Assembly (NCBI GenBank): GCA_937890735.1
Contig: CALACZ010000183.1
Location: 1 to 21,965 of the forward strand
Origin: an uncultured Bacillota bacterium
Lineage (GTDB): Bacteria; Bacillota; Clostridia; Oscillospirales; Oscillospiraceae
Reading direction: 5' to 3'
Length of the DNA: 21,965 nt
Positions 1-8,161 of the stretch are shown here, in pieces. Position 1 is the stretch's first letter. Every line of letters starts with the position of its first letter. The notes beneath the pieces are model-generated. The model was not told the DNA's origin, did no database searches, and saw only the letters and a program-made list of their open reading frames with translations. A program made the translations under genes and the position numbers.

Positions 1-25
1 AAAACAAATTGCGGGAGGACTTCCC

Positions 26-1756
<1,731 letters not shown>

Positions 1757-1764
1757 GCGATCAT

Positions 1765-1805
1765 AAAACCGGGAAGTTTTCTGTAAAGAAAACTTCCCGG
1801 TTTTT
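1765..1805. terminator. Intrinsic terminator after glnS, bidirectional
   Basis: A perfect 17-bp stem (1765-1781 with 1788-1804) has a 6-base loop TGTAAA. The outer A/T pairs provide a T run on either strand, so it can end glnS on the plus strand and the flavodoxin transcript on the minus strand. Confidence 0.93.
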
Positions 1806-1817
1806 CTGTCTATCTCC

Positions 1818-1841
1818 GCACGGGCAGAGCCCGGGCTTTTT
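1818..1841 (+). terminator. Second terminator-like hairpin downstream of glnS
   Basis: GCACGGGC (1818-1825) pairs with GCCCGGGC (1829-1836) across an AGA loop with one A-G mismatch, and five T follow. It is a back-up terminator for plus-strand transcription, sitting just before the end of the convergent flavodoxin gene. Confidence 0.55.
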
Positions 1842-1845
1842 GATT

Positions 1846-2268
1846 TTATTCACCCAGCGTCTTGCCGAGCGCGCAGCACGCGCCGAGGGCTACGTCGTCC
1901 GGCGCTTCGCAGCAGGTCACGCTCTCGCACGCGAGCTTCGCGCCCGCCGCGCGGCAGTCGTCCTCCCAGTTGCGCATCCATTCGCCGTCGCCCCAGCCGT
2001 AAGAGCCGAACAGCGCGATGGGCTTGCCCGCCAGCTGTGCCTTCCAGCCGTCGAATGCCGGTGCAAACACTTCCTCTTCCAGCACCTCCGCGCCCATCGC
2101 GGGGCAGCCGAATGCCAGCGCGTCGTAGCCCGACACATCCGACGGCGCGCCGTCCACCTCAAAGCACGCGGCGTCCGCGCCTGCCTGCTTCATGCCCTCC
2201 AGAACGGCGTTCGCCATCGCCTCGGTGTTGCCCGTGCCGCTCCAATAGATCACTGCTGTCTTTTTCAT
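1846..2268 (-). CDS. Short-chain flavodoxin
   Basis: A 140-residue FMN electron carrier that can replace ferredoxin in low-potential electron transfer, typically when iron is scarce. The FMN phosphate loop is SGTGNTEAMA at residues 10-19 after beta strand KTAVIYW. The second FMN-contacting loop is GSYGWGDGEWM near 88-98, with an aromatic Tyr-Gly-Trp arrangement usual in clostridial flavodoxins. The frame stays open 39 bases further upstream, but the start at 2268 is chosen because AGGAGGA lies just before it (complement of 2275-2281) and the beta strand begins at once. It is second in a probable operon, 57 bases downstream of the DUF3793 gene and in the same direction. The redox partner cannot be told from sequence. 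Confidence 0.93.
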   Translation of the reverse strand: MKKTAVIYWSGTGNTEAMANAVLEGMKQAGADAACFEVDGAPSDVSGYDALAFGCPAMGAEVLEEEVFAPAFDGWKAQLAGKPIALFGSYGWGDGEWMRNWEDDCRAAGAKLACESVTCCEAPDDVALGACCALGKTLGE

Positions 2269-2325
2269 GAAAAATTCCTCCTGTTGATTTCTCAGGCAGC
2301 ACCGCACAATCGCGCGGTATCGCCC

Positions 2326-2877
2326 TTAGCCCGCCACCGCCAGCCGTTCCAGCGAAACGCCCGCGCGGTAGAGTCTGCAATAGATTTGTGTGCACTGCCG
2401 GTATTTTCGGAAGGTCTCCTGCGCCCGCTCCGCGTCGCCGTAGACCTTCCACAGCCCGGCGCAGGAAAAGCCCTTGGCGCGGTTCTGGATGAACCCCTGC
2501 ACATCCTCCGGCGGATAGCCCAGAAACAGCCCCACCTCGTGCGGAAATTCTCCGCCCGCCTGCAAGCGCCGGATGAGCTGCGCGATGCACCGCCCGCAGC
2601 TCTCGCAGCCGTAGCCGCTCTGCCGCAGCAGCGCCTGCGCGCCGCCGTCCGCCAGATCGCGCCGCAGCCGCGCCGGGCGGTAAAGGTACAGCAGCGCCCG
2701 CCCGTCTGTCTGCCGCAGCAGGAGCAGGCACAGCCCGCGCGGCGCGAGCATTCGGTTCAGCCGCCGCAATTCGATCCGCAGCGCGGCAGCATCGTCGCAC
2801 GCGCACGAAAAGAGGCTTCCCGTTTTCATGCCCGCCAGCGTCGGCGCGCCGTGGCGCACCAGCAGCTCCTCTGACAT
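2326..2877 (-). CDS. DUF3793 family protein
   Basis: A 183-residue soluble protein of unknown function that matches the DUF3793 pattern as I recall it: GLFLGYPPEDVQGFI at 116-130 and CAGLWKVYGD at 139-148, with a C-terminal FRKYRQC segment. A cysteine group CESCGRC (91-97) and CAC (25-27) could bind metal or take part in redox chemistry; this is inference. There is no signal peptide or obvious membrane segment. The gene sits between an AraC-type regulator and a flavodoxin gene, a setting that suggests an iron- or redox-linked role. The ATG at 2877 has a weak AGGAAAGGA ribosome site upstream. A dyad at 2896-2915 lies in its leader. The function is not known and none should be assumed. Confidence 0.85.
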   Translation of the reverse strand: MSEELLVRHGAPTLAGMKTGSLFSCACDDAAALRIELRRLNRMLAPRGLCLLLLRQTDGRALLYLYRPARLRRDLADGGAQALLRQSGYGCESCGRCIAQLIRRLQAGGEFPHEVGLFLGYPPEDVQGFIQNRAKGFSCAGLWKVYGDAERAQETFRKYRQCTQIYCRLYRAGVSLERLAVAG

Positions 2878-2895
2878 TGCCGCACCGTCCTTTCC

Positions 2896-2915
2896 TGGTT
2901 AGAGCCATCTAACCA
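2896..2915. promoter_or_regulatory. Operator-like inverted repeat
   Basis: Perfect 8-bp arms, TGGTTAGA and TCTAACCA, are separated by GCCA. The site lies between the predicted promoter at 2956-2984 and the DUF3793 start codon, so a bound protein would block elongation or an early step. The GGTTAG/CTAACC half-sites resemble those of DtxR/IdeR-type metal repressors, but the spacing differs from the classical box. The regulator is not identified. Confidence 0.5.
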
Positions 2916-2955
2916 ATAGCTTTTCAAAAAGCGGTCTCTCCGCTCCTTTGTGTGC

Positions 2956-2984
2956 AGTATAGCAGAAAGCAGGCAGGCTGTCCG
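2956..2984 (-). promoter_or_regulatory. Candidate sigma-A promoter for DUF3793-flavodoxin
   Basis: On the minus strand CGGACA, a 17-base spacer and TATACT, with an extended TGC before the -10. The -35 is weak. It would give a leader of about 70 bases containing the dyad at 2896-2915. Confidence 0.5.
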
Positions 2985-3014
2985 CTCCAAAACAGCCCAG
3001 TCCGGCTCCAAATT

Positions 3015-3998
3015 TCAGTTCTCTTCGGCTTCCTCCGGCGCGCAGCTGTCGCGCTCCGCACCCGCGCGGTAGGCATTCGGCGTCACGCCGATGATGCCGC
3101 GGAAGGCTTTGGCGAATTTACTGCCGTTGTCATAGCCGAACTGTCCCGCGATGTCCAGCACCGTGCGGTCGGTCGTGCGCAGCAGCTCCGCTGCCGCGTG
3201 CATCTTCTGCGCGCGCAAATATGCCGCCGGCGACATCCCATAAACGCCGCGGAAGCACGTCGTCAGCTGCGCAGCCGACACACCGAGCTCCGCCGCCAGC
3301 GCCGCCACCGTCCACTTGCCCTCCGTCAGCGTCAAAAGCCGCTCGCCCGCTGCCTTTGCCAGCGCTACCTGCGCGCCGGTGTAGCTCCTGCGCGGCGGCT
3401 CGGCGGGCAGCGCGCTCAAAAACAGCAGCAGCTCCAGGACCTTCACCTTGAAATAGCCCCGCCGGATGTCCTCCGGCACGCTGTACAGCTCCGAAAAAAT
3501 ATGCTCCACCCGTGCCGACGACCGCGCGGCAAAATACGCCGTCCCGGAGCAGAATTTCTCTGCCAGAGCCGCCGGGCGCACGTTCACATCCTGCAAAATG
3601 CACGATAAGCACTGCGGCGCACGCTGCGGATCGACCATCACGGAAATGCCGTGATAGTGCCCCGTCGGAAAGCTCACCGCGCTGCGCGCCGCGTCGCACC
3701 GCAGCACCGCCAGATCGCCCGGCGAAAGGAAAAAGTGTGCCTGACCATACTGAAACTCCTGCCGCCCCTCGCGGCAGTGGTCGATCTCCAAAAGCCCCGC
3801 CATGCTCGCCGCCACGGGGATGTGGATGCCCGCGTGCACGTCGCGGTACAGCAGCCAGATACCCGGAAATACCGCGTACTGCGTGATCTGCACATGACCG
3901 TCCGAACCGCTGAGCGTGTAGACGCAGCGGTCGTCCGCGCGATGTAAGATCTGTGCCCCCGCCGCAAAAATGATCTCGTCCTGTGCGCCCCGCGCCAT
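3015..3998 (-). CDS. AraC family transcriptional regulator
   Basis: A 327-residue DNA-binding regulator. The N-terminal ~200 residues form a putative effector-sensing domain with EIDHCREGRQEFQ at 71-83, a pattern seen in clostridial PchR-like AraC regulators. The C-terminal AraC domain (about 213-312) has two helix-turn-helix units: WTVAALAAELGVSAAQL at 229-245 and VLDIAGQFGYDNGSKFAKAF at 280-299, followed by the signature GVTPNAYR. The start at 3998 has AAAGGAGCGG seven bases upstream and its own strong promoter at 4031-4059. It lies 137 bases upstream of the DUF3793 gene on the same strand, making that pair the likeliest target, perhaps in response to iron or a siderophore-like ligand. The ligand is not visible in the sequence. 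Confidence 0.9.
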   Translation of the reverse strand: MARGAQDEIIFAAGAQILHRADDRCVYTLSGSDGHVQITQYAVFPGIWLLYRDVHAGIHIPVAASMAGLLEIDHCREGRQEFQYGQAHFFLSPGDLAVLRCDAARSAVSFPTGHYHGISVMVDPQRAPQCLSCILQDVNVRPAALAEKFCSGTAYFAARSSARVEHIFSELYSVPEDIRRGYFKVKVLELLLFLSALPAEPPRRSYTGAQVALAKAAGERLLTLTEGKWTVAALAAELGVSAAQLTTCFRGVYGMSPAAYLRAQKMHAAAELLRTTDRTVLDIAGQFGYDNGSKFAKAFRGIIGVTPNAYRAGAERDSCAPEEAEEN

Positions 3999-4030
3999 GC
4001 CGACCGCTCCTTTCGCGAAAAACTGACGCT

Positions 4031-4059
4031 ATCATATGCGATTTTCCGCGGATTTTCAA
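4031..4059 (-). promoter_or_regulatory. Sigma-A promoter of the AraC-type regulator gene
   Basis: On the minus strand TTGAAA, a 17-base spacer and TATGAT. The predicted transcript starts about 25-30 bases before the start codon at 3998. Confidence 0.75.
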
Positions 4060-4211
4060 GCCGCGCGGCATTTGTTTGCAGTTTGTTTTCATTTCGCTGC
4101 CAGCGCAAGGATACTTTGGCAGACATAAAGCGCGCGGCGCGGGAAAAGCTATGGCTGTGGAAAGCAAAAAACGGTTTTCTACGAGCTTTATAAGAAGGAG
4201 ATGTAACAGCA

Positions 4212-4412
4212 ATGACGAACCGTAACAGCAATTCTATCAACATTCCCGAAGCCCGCGAGGCGATGGACAAGTTCAAGATGGAAGCCGCGTCCGAAGTCGG
4301 CGTGGACCTGCGCCAGGGCTACAACGGTCACCTCACCTCCCGCGAGGCAGGCTCCGTCGGCGGTCAGATGGTCAAGAAAATGATCGAGGCTTACGAGCGC
4401 TCCATGAAGTAA
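4212..4412 (+). CDS. Alpha/beta-type small acid-soluble spore protein
   Basis: A 66-residue spore core protein that coats DNA, protects it from UV and heat, and is broken down at germination by the GPR protease. The family core is visible: the amphipathic helix around IPEAREAMDKFKMEAASEVGV, with a GPR-type cleavage context (E-A-A-S-E) near residues 26-30, and the second motif GSVGGQMVKKMI at about 48-59, matching the GSVGGEITKRLV form of Bacillus proteins. A strong AGAAGGAGA ribosome site precedes the ATG. It is monocistronic with its own terminator. Expression in the forespore under sigma-G is expected from the family, but I could not place a convincing sigma-G promoter. Its presence shows the host makes endospores. 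Confidence 0.95.
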   Translation: MTNRNSNSINIPEAREAMDKFKMEAASEVGVDLRQGYNGHLTSREAGSVGGQMVKKMIEAYERSMK

Positions 4413-4440
4413 TTGCCCTTCCCGGCTGGGGAGGACGGAG

Positions 4441-4480
4441 GCAGGCTGTGTCCGCGGGTGCGGACGCAGCCTGCTTTTTT
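4441..4480 (+). terminator. Intrinsic terminator of the spore protein gene
   Basis: A 15-bp stem (4441-4455 with 4460-4474) has one G-T wobble, a GGGT loop and six T directly after. Confidence 0.95.
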
Positions 4481-4611
4481 GGGGCGCAGAGTCCTGATTC
4501 TGCGCGTTTTCGGGCGTCAGGCGGCAAAATCTGTCCAGAATTGCGGCTTTGTTTACAAATCGTTCGTTCCAAATTCACAGTTTGGACATGATTCTCCCGT
4601 ATCCTAAAGCC
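4481..4611. other. Intergenic stretch without a recognised gene
   Basis: This is the first part of a 315-base gap between the spore protein terminator and the DUF624 gene. I see no convincing gene. TTGGAC (4582-4587) and TAAAGC (4605-4610), 17 bases apart, form a weak promoter-like pair just before the small reading frame at 4612. Confidence 0.4.
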
Positions 4612-4659
4612 ATGGAAACCAACGTTTTCCTCTCTTTTCTCTTTCTCTTTTCTCTCTAA
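4612..4659 (+). CDS. Possible 15-residue Phe/Leu-rich leader peptide
   Basis: ATG at 4612 opens a frame reading METNVFLSFLFLFSL with TAA at 4657-4659. Four Phe and four Leu lie within the last ten codons, and the stop codon overlaps the left arm of an 18-bp hairpin. This is the geometry of an amino-acid attenuator. Against it, no clear ribosome site precedes the ATG, and a chance 33-base pyrimidine tract (4625-4657) would also encode Phe, Leu and Ser. It may be an artefact of that tract. Confidence 0.25.
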   Translation: METNVFLSFLFLFSL

Positions 4660-4701
4660 TGCAAATGCCTGCGGCATGCGCCGCAGGCATTTGCATTTTC
4701 T
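4658..4701 (+). terminator. Strong hairpin, terminator or attenuator
   Basis: A perfect 18-bp stem (4658-4675 with 4680-4697), loop ATGC, precedes a short T-rich tail. No ordinary gene lies just upstream, so it ends either read-through, a small RNA or the possible leader transcript. Confidence 0.7.
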
Positions 4702-4738
4702 TAGGCTTCTTAGGCTTCATCCTTCTTAGGCTTCATCC
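4698..4738. repeat. 16-bp tandem repeat, about 2.6 copies
   Basis: TTCTTAGGCTTCATCC occurs perfectly twice (4707-4722 and 4723-4738), preceded by a 9-base partial copy at 4698-4706. The array is flanked by the direct repeat TTGCATTTT (4691-4699 and 4741-4749) and abuts the -35 box of the next promoter. Confidence 0.9.
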
Positions 4739-4740
4739 GC

Positions 4741-4769
4741 TTGCATTTTGGCGGCTTTTCGCCTATACT
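4741..4769 (+). promoter_or_regulatory. Sigma-A promoter of the DUF624 gene
   Basis: TTGCAT, a 17-base spacer and TATACT lie 26 bases before the GTG start codon. The -35 box is part of the TTGCATTTT direct repeat. Confidence 0.75.
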
Positions 4770-4795
4770 GGTGAGCAGAAAGGCAGGTTGAGGCT

Positions 4796-5464
4796 GTGTT
4801 TTCCTATGATTCCAAGCTGATGCAGACGCTGACATTCCTCGGCGATCTCATCATTCTGAATTTACTGTATCTGCTGTGCTGCATCCCGGTGTTCACCATC
4901 GGCGCGGCGCAGGCGGCGCTGTACAGCGGCGTCCGCACGCTGCTGGACAAAACGGACGACAGCTCCTGCGCCGCCGCGTTTTTTCGCAGCTTCCGCACGG
5001 GCTTCGGCTCGGTCACGCTGGCGTGGCTCATTTTCGCCGTACTCATGGCGCTGGCGGGCTGGAGTCTCATCCTTGTGCTGGTGTATCAATACGCCGTCTC
5101 CGGTGTGCCGCTGGGGCTGAGCGTCGCATCGGTGTGCGTGTGCGCGCTGTTTCAGGCGCAGCTGCCGATGCTGCACGCGCGCTTTTCCTGCACCGTCTGG
5201 CAGCTCATCCGCAACAGCCTTTTGATGTGTATCCTGCATCCGCTGCGCGCCGTGCTCTGCACCGCGCTCATCTGGCTGCCCGCAGGCGTAGCGCTTGTAG
5301 ATCTTTATCTGTTCATCCGGCTCGTGCCGCTGTGGCTGTGCGGCTATTTTGCCGCTGCCGCCGCGCTGAACTTCCTGCTGATGAAAAAACCATATCAGAA
5401 GCTCATCGACCAGTTCCGTCAGGCGCACCCGGAGGGATCGAAGGAGGCCGAGCCGTCCGACTAA
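4796..5464 (+). CDS. DUF624 (YesL-like) membrane protein
   Basis: A 222-residue integral membrane protein of unknown function. Five to six hydrophobic helices are visible at about 12-45, 73-99, 104-125, 138-165 and 168-196. The N-terminal LLCCIPVFTIGAAQAALYSG (26-45) matches the IPvfTiGaA signature of DUF624. The family includes B. subtilis YesL, encoded among pectin-use genes, and is often linked to sugar uptake loci, but no sugar gene is seen here. The start is GTG at 4796, with a weak AGGTTGAGG ribosome site and a promoter 26 bases upstream. It is monocistronic, with a terminator directly behind it. The unusual leader (hairpin and tandem repeat) may regulate it. Confidence 0.85.
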   Translation: MFSYDSKLMQTLTFLGDLIILNLLYLLCCIPVFTIGAAQAALYSGVRTLLDKTDDSSCAAAFFRSFRTGFGSVTLAWLIFAVLMALAGWSLILVLVYQYAVSGVPLGLSVASVCVCALFQAQLPMLHARFSCTVWQLIRNSLLMCILHPLRAVLCTALIWLPAGVALVDLYLFIRLVPLWLCGYFAAAAALNFLLMKKPYQKLIDQFRQAHPEGSKEAEPSD

Positions 5465-5480
5465 CCTGTATAAAAAACAC

Positions 5481-5516
5481 CGCCCCGCAGCCAAAACCGG
5501 CTGCGGGGCGATTTTT
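5481..5516. terminator. Bidirectional terminator between convergent genes
   Basis: A perfect 12-bp GC-rich stem (5481-5492 with 5499-5510), loop AAAACC, is flanked by ATTTTTT on the right and by a run of six A on the left. It can serve both the DUF624 gene and the convergent pyrophosphatase gene. Confidence 0.93.
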
Positions 5517-5524
5517 TGAAACGC

Positions 5525-7141
5525 TCAACCCCAGAGTGCCGAGAGCATCGGCACGATCTGCTTTTTGCGCGAGACGACCTTCGGCAGGAAGCACGCGTGA
5601 TCCTTGAGCTGGACGTTGAACGCCTGCGTGAAAATATCCTCGTCGCCGAGGTACAGGATGTGCGTGCCCTCCACGAGCACGTCCGTCAGCATCAGGATCA
5701 TCAGGCTGTAGCCGCGCTCCGCCATCGTGCGCTGCATGAGCTGCAAAAATTCGTCCTTGCGCTGAAGCATCCGACTGGAATCGACGCAGGTGATCTGGCT
5801 GATGCCGAAATCGTGCCCCGCGATGTGAAAATCCTTGAAATCCGCGAACAGCAGGCTGTCTGCCGGCTTGTCGTCGGCATTCGACGCGGCGAAAATTTCC
5901 TTGCCCAGCTCCTCGAGCGAGACGTTTGCGATGCGCGCCATGCGCTCCGCCATACGGTGATCCTTGGGCGTGGATGTGGGCGACTTGAACATGACGGTGT
6001 CCGCCACGATCGCCGACGCGATGAGCCCCGCCAGCTTGTCGGACGGCATGAGCCCCTTTTCCTGATACATCGACGCGATGATCGTCGCCGTTGAGCCGAC
6101 CGGCTCGTTGCGGAAATAGATCGGGTTGCCCGTCTGAATATCCGCCAGACGGTGGTGGTCAATGATCTCCAAGATCTCCGCCTGCTCCAGCCCCGGCACG
6201 GACTGTGCCGCCTCGTTGTGGTCCACCAGCACCACGCGCTTGCGGCGCGGTTTGATGAGGTGATAGCGCGAGAGCGTGCCCACGACCTTGTCGTTTTCGT
6301 CCAGGATGGGGTAGCTGCGGTGGCGGCTCTTGAGGACGATCTCCTTGACGTCGTCCACAAAATCCGTCAGATGGAACGCCTCCAGATCCTCCGTCCGGCA
6401 GATGCGCTGGATGGGGATGGCGTAGTAGATCATCCGCGCCGTGCGCACCGCGTCAAACGGCGTTGCGATGATGCACGTCTCGGTCGGCAGCTCGTAAAGC
6501 TCCTTCGGCAGCTCCGCCTGACACACGATCAGGCAGTTGACGTTTTCCTCCAGCGCGCGGCGCGCCAGCTCCGGCTGCTCGCCGCAGATGACGATGGACT
6601 CGCGGCTGCGGAACACGAGATTGGCGTTGCTCTGCGGCAGCGCGATGCACACCTCGCCGCTTAAGGCATCCACCAGATGCCCCGCCTCGTTGAGAATTTT
6701 GCCGTCGAGCACGCTGAGCAAGTTGAAAACAGGGATCTTCTGCACGACCGGTTCACTGACGGTGTTCATGTCATACGCCGCCACCTCCGACGGCGAGAGC
6801 ATCCCGTACAGGCTGCCGTCGTCATTCGTCACCGGCAGCGCCGGGATGGCGCGGTTGGAGCGCAGCGTGTCCCACGCCCGGCTGAGCGTCACGGCGCTGC
6901 TGAGCGCCGGCGGCGTATCAAACGCCAGATCGCGCACCTGCGTGCGCATCGTCTGAATGCGCAGCGGCGGCTCAAAGCCAAAGCGCGCCAGCACGAGCTG
7001 CGTCTCGTCGCTGATATGCCCCAGCCGCGCCGGGACAAATTCGCGGTCGCCCAGGGCGTTTCGCAGCGCGGCATACGCCATTGCGGATACGATCGAATCC
7101 GTGTCGGGATTGCGGTGACCGGTCACATAAATCGGGTCCAT
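5525..7141 (-). CDS. ppaC: CBS/DRTGG-containing manganese-dependent inorganic pyrophosphatase (family II)
   Basis: Hydrolyses pyrophosphate in the cytosol, pulling biosynthetic reactions forward. The 538-residue length fits the regulated CBS-PPase subfamily (plain family II enzymes are about 310). The DHH catalytic domain is split: GHRNPDTDS at 8-16 gives metal ligands His9, Asp13 and Asp15. A regulatory insert follows, with a CBS unit near 70-125, a DRTGG-like region near 135-240 and a second CBS unit near 245-300. The catalytic domain then resumes with VDHNE at 307-311 (Asp308) and DHH at 328-330. The DHHA2 substrate motif SRKKQ is at 524-528. CBS-PPases of this type are known to be tuned by adenine nucleotides. 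The start at 7141 has AAAGGAG just upstream, overlapping the end of the preceding gene, 11 bases away, so the two are cotranscribed. Confidence 0.93.
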   Translation of the reverse strand: MDPIYVTGHRNPDTDSIVSAMAYAALRNALGDREFVPARLGHISDETQLVLARFGFEPPLRIQTMRTQVRDLAFDTPPALSSAVTLSRAWDTLRSNRAIPALPVTNDDGSLYGMLSPSEVAAYDMNTVSEPVVQKIPVFNLLSVLDGKILNEAGHLVDALSGEVCIALPQSNANLVFRSRESIVICGEQPELARRALEENVNCLIVCQAELPKELYELPTETCIIATPFDAVRTARMIYYAIPIQRICRTEDLEAFHLTDFVDDVKEIVLKSRHRSYPILDENDKVVGTLSRYHLIKPRRKRVVLVDHNEAAQSVPGLEQAEILEIIDHHRLADIQTGNPIYFRNEPVGSTATIIASMYQEKGLMPSDKLAGLIASAIVADTVMFKSPTSTPKDHRMAERMARIANVSLEELGKEIFAASNADDKPADSLLFADFKDFHIAGHDFGISQITCVDSSRMLQRKDEFLQLMQRTMAERGYSLMILMLTDVLVEGTHILYLGDEDIFTQAFNVQLKDHACFLPKVVSRKKQIVPMLSALWG

Positions 7142-7152
7142 AGCGTCTCCTT

Positions 7153-7917
7153 TCAGGCTTCGGGGAATTTCACGCCGTTGAATTTCATCAAAAACCGCAC
7201 GGGATAGTAGCGGTCAAGATAGTATGTGCTGTACCACTCAAACGTAGCCTGCGGGAGCTGGCGCAGCTCCGGCGCGTCGCAGCGGAAGCGGCAGAACGTC
7301 TGCTCGTCGCCGCTGAGCAGCGCCGCCAGCAGCTCCTTCTGCCCCTCGTCCGCCAGCCGCTTCAGGCACGCATCCATGATCTCCGCGCAGTCCTGCTCCT
7401 CCTGCGGCGCGCACCACTGCTTGTTGCCCAGCCACAGCAGAAAATCGTCCATATCCAGCAGCGTCCGCGCGGCAGCGTGCGAGAGCTTGGCAAATTCGTC
7501 GGTGTCGTGGCGCTTGACCACGTCGATCAGGTATTCGACCAGACGGTCGTCGAGGCACACGCTGTCCAGAAAGACCTCATAAATGTCCCGAATCTCGGAC
7601 TTGACCGGCTCTTCCGGCTCTTCCGGCTCGTCCGCCGCCTCCGGCTGCGCGTCCGGCGCACCCTGCGCCAGCGCCCCGCCGAGCGCCCCCAGCGCCGCCG
7701 GGTCATAATTCTCAAATGCAGCCGGGTCGATCTCGTCGCCGCGCGCCGCCGCGCACAGCCGCACAAACTCCGGGATACCCAGCGCTGCGATCTGACCTTG
7801 CAGCTCCTCCGCCCGTCCCTCCGCGTCCGCCGCCGTGAGCGTCAGCCCCTCCGGCGCAGGGAATTTCCCCTCGCAAAGCTCCTGAAAATATTGCAAAAAA
7901 TACTCAAGAATTTCCAT
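7153..7917 (-). CDS. Hypothetical acidic protein upstream of the pyrophosphatase
   Basis: I do not recognise this 254-residue protein. It starts with a hydrophobic-aromatic helix (MEILEYFLQYFQEL) and has an acidic low-complexity linker with EPEEPEEPV around 101-109. The C-terminal half (about 112-254) is probably helical and rich in Asp, Leu and aromatic residues, ending in YYPVRFLMKFNGVKF. No signal peptide or membrane segment is seen. The frame remains open further upstream, but the start at 7917 is chosen because CAGGAG precedes it at good distance and the longer version would run through the inverted repeat at 7932-8032. It is the first gene of a two-gene operon with the CBS-PPase and has its own promoter. 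A link to pyrophosphate or nucleotide sensing is possible only by context. Confidence 0.8.
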   Translation of the reverse strand: MEILEYFLQYFQELCEGKFPAPEGLTLTAADAEGRAEELQGQIAALGIPEFVRLCAAARGDEIDPAAFENYDPAALGALGGALAQGAPDAQPEAADEPEEPEEPVKSEIRDIYEVFLDSVCLDDRLVEYLIDVVKRHDTDEFAKLSHAAARTLLDMDDFLLWLGNKQWCAPQEEQDCAEIMDACLKRLADEGQKELLAALLSGDEQTFCRFRCDAPELRQLPQATFEWYSTYYLDRYYPVRFLMKFNGVKFPEA

Positions 7918-7931
7918 ACAAGCTCCTGTAA

Positions 7932-8032
7932 GCGTCAGTTGACAAGAGCACGCGCGCTTGCGGGCGCGGCTGGAACGCCGCCTGCGGTGTTTTGCCCTAC
8001 GAAAAACCGTGGGTGCTCTTGTCAACTGACGC
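7932..8032. repeat. 101-bp palindromic element in the 5' leader
   Basis: Two perfect 20-bp arms (7932-7951 and 8013-8032) enclose 61 bases that hold further short inverted segments on the minus strand (for example GGCGGCGTTCCAGCCGCGCC). By the promoter placed at 8049-8077 the element begins about 10 bases after transcription starts and ends 14 bases before the start codon, so it would fold into one long hairpin in the mRNA leader. The form suits a short palindromic interspersed (MITE-like) element or a structured leader. No clear target duplication is seen. Confidence 0.8.
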
Positions 8033-8048
8033 AGAATTTGGCACTTTG

Positions 8049-8077
8049 AGTCTATCACCTTTTGAGGGCAAAGTCAA
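8049..8077 (-). promoter_or_regulatory. Sigma-A promoter of the hypothetical-pyrophosphatase operon
   Basis: On the minus strand TTGACT, a 17-base spacer and TAGACT. The predicted start is near 8042, giving a leader of about 125 bases that contains the palindromic element. Confidence 0.75.
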
Positions 8078-8117
8078 AACAAAATCTGCCGCCAGGTATC
8101 GCCGAAAACGCGTGCAA

Positions 8118-8145
8118 AAGCGCCGCTGCGATCGCAGCGGCGCTT
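8118..8145 (-). terminator. Terminator of the EF-G-like gene
   Basis: A perfect 28-bp palindrome, 14 bases each side, lies 17 bases beyond the stop codon; on the minus strand it ends in CTTTTG. With a minimal loop allowed it makes a stem of about 12 bp. Confidence 0.8.
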
Positions 8146-8161
8146 CTATAGATTTTGGGAA

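Noticed and set aside
1806..1824. 19-base near-identical segment also at 16806-16824 (one mismatch)
   Set aside because: Similarity stops at both ends, and GC-rich hairpin sequence makes a chance match of this length plausible; too short to call a repeat family.
4102..4130. Possible sigma-G promoter for the spore protein gene (CATAAAG at 4124-4130)
   Set aside because: The -10-like sequence is only partial and no fitting -35 lies 17-18 bases upstream, so it is not listed, although sigma-G control is expected for the family.
7918..8058. Longer N-terminus for the hypothetical protein (start at 8058)
   Set aside because: It would translate the palindromic element and run into the promoter's -10 region; the ATG at 7917 has a good ribosome site.
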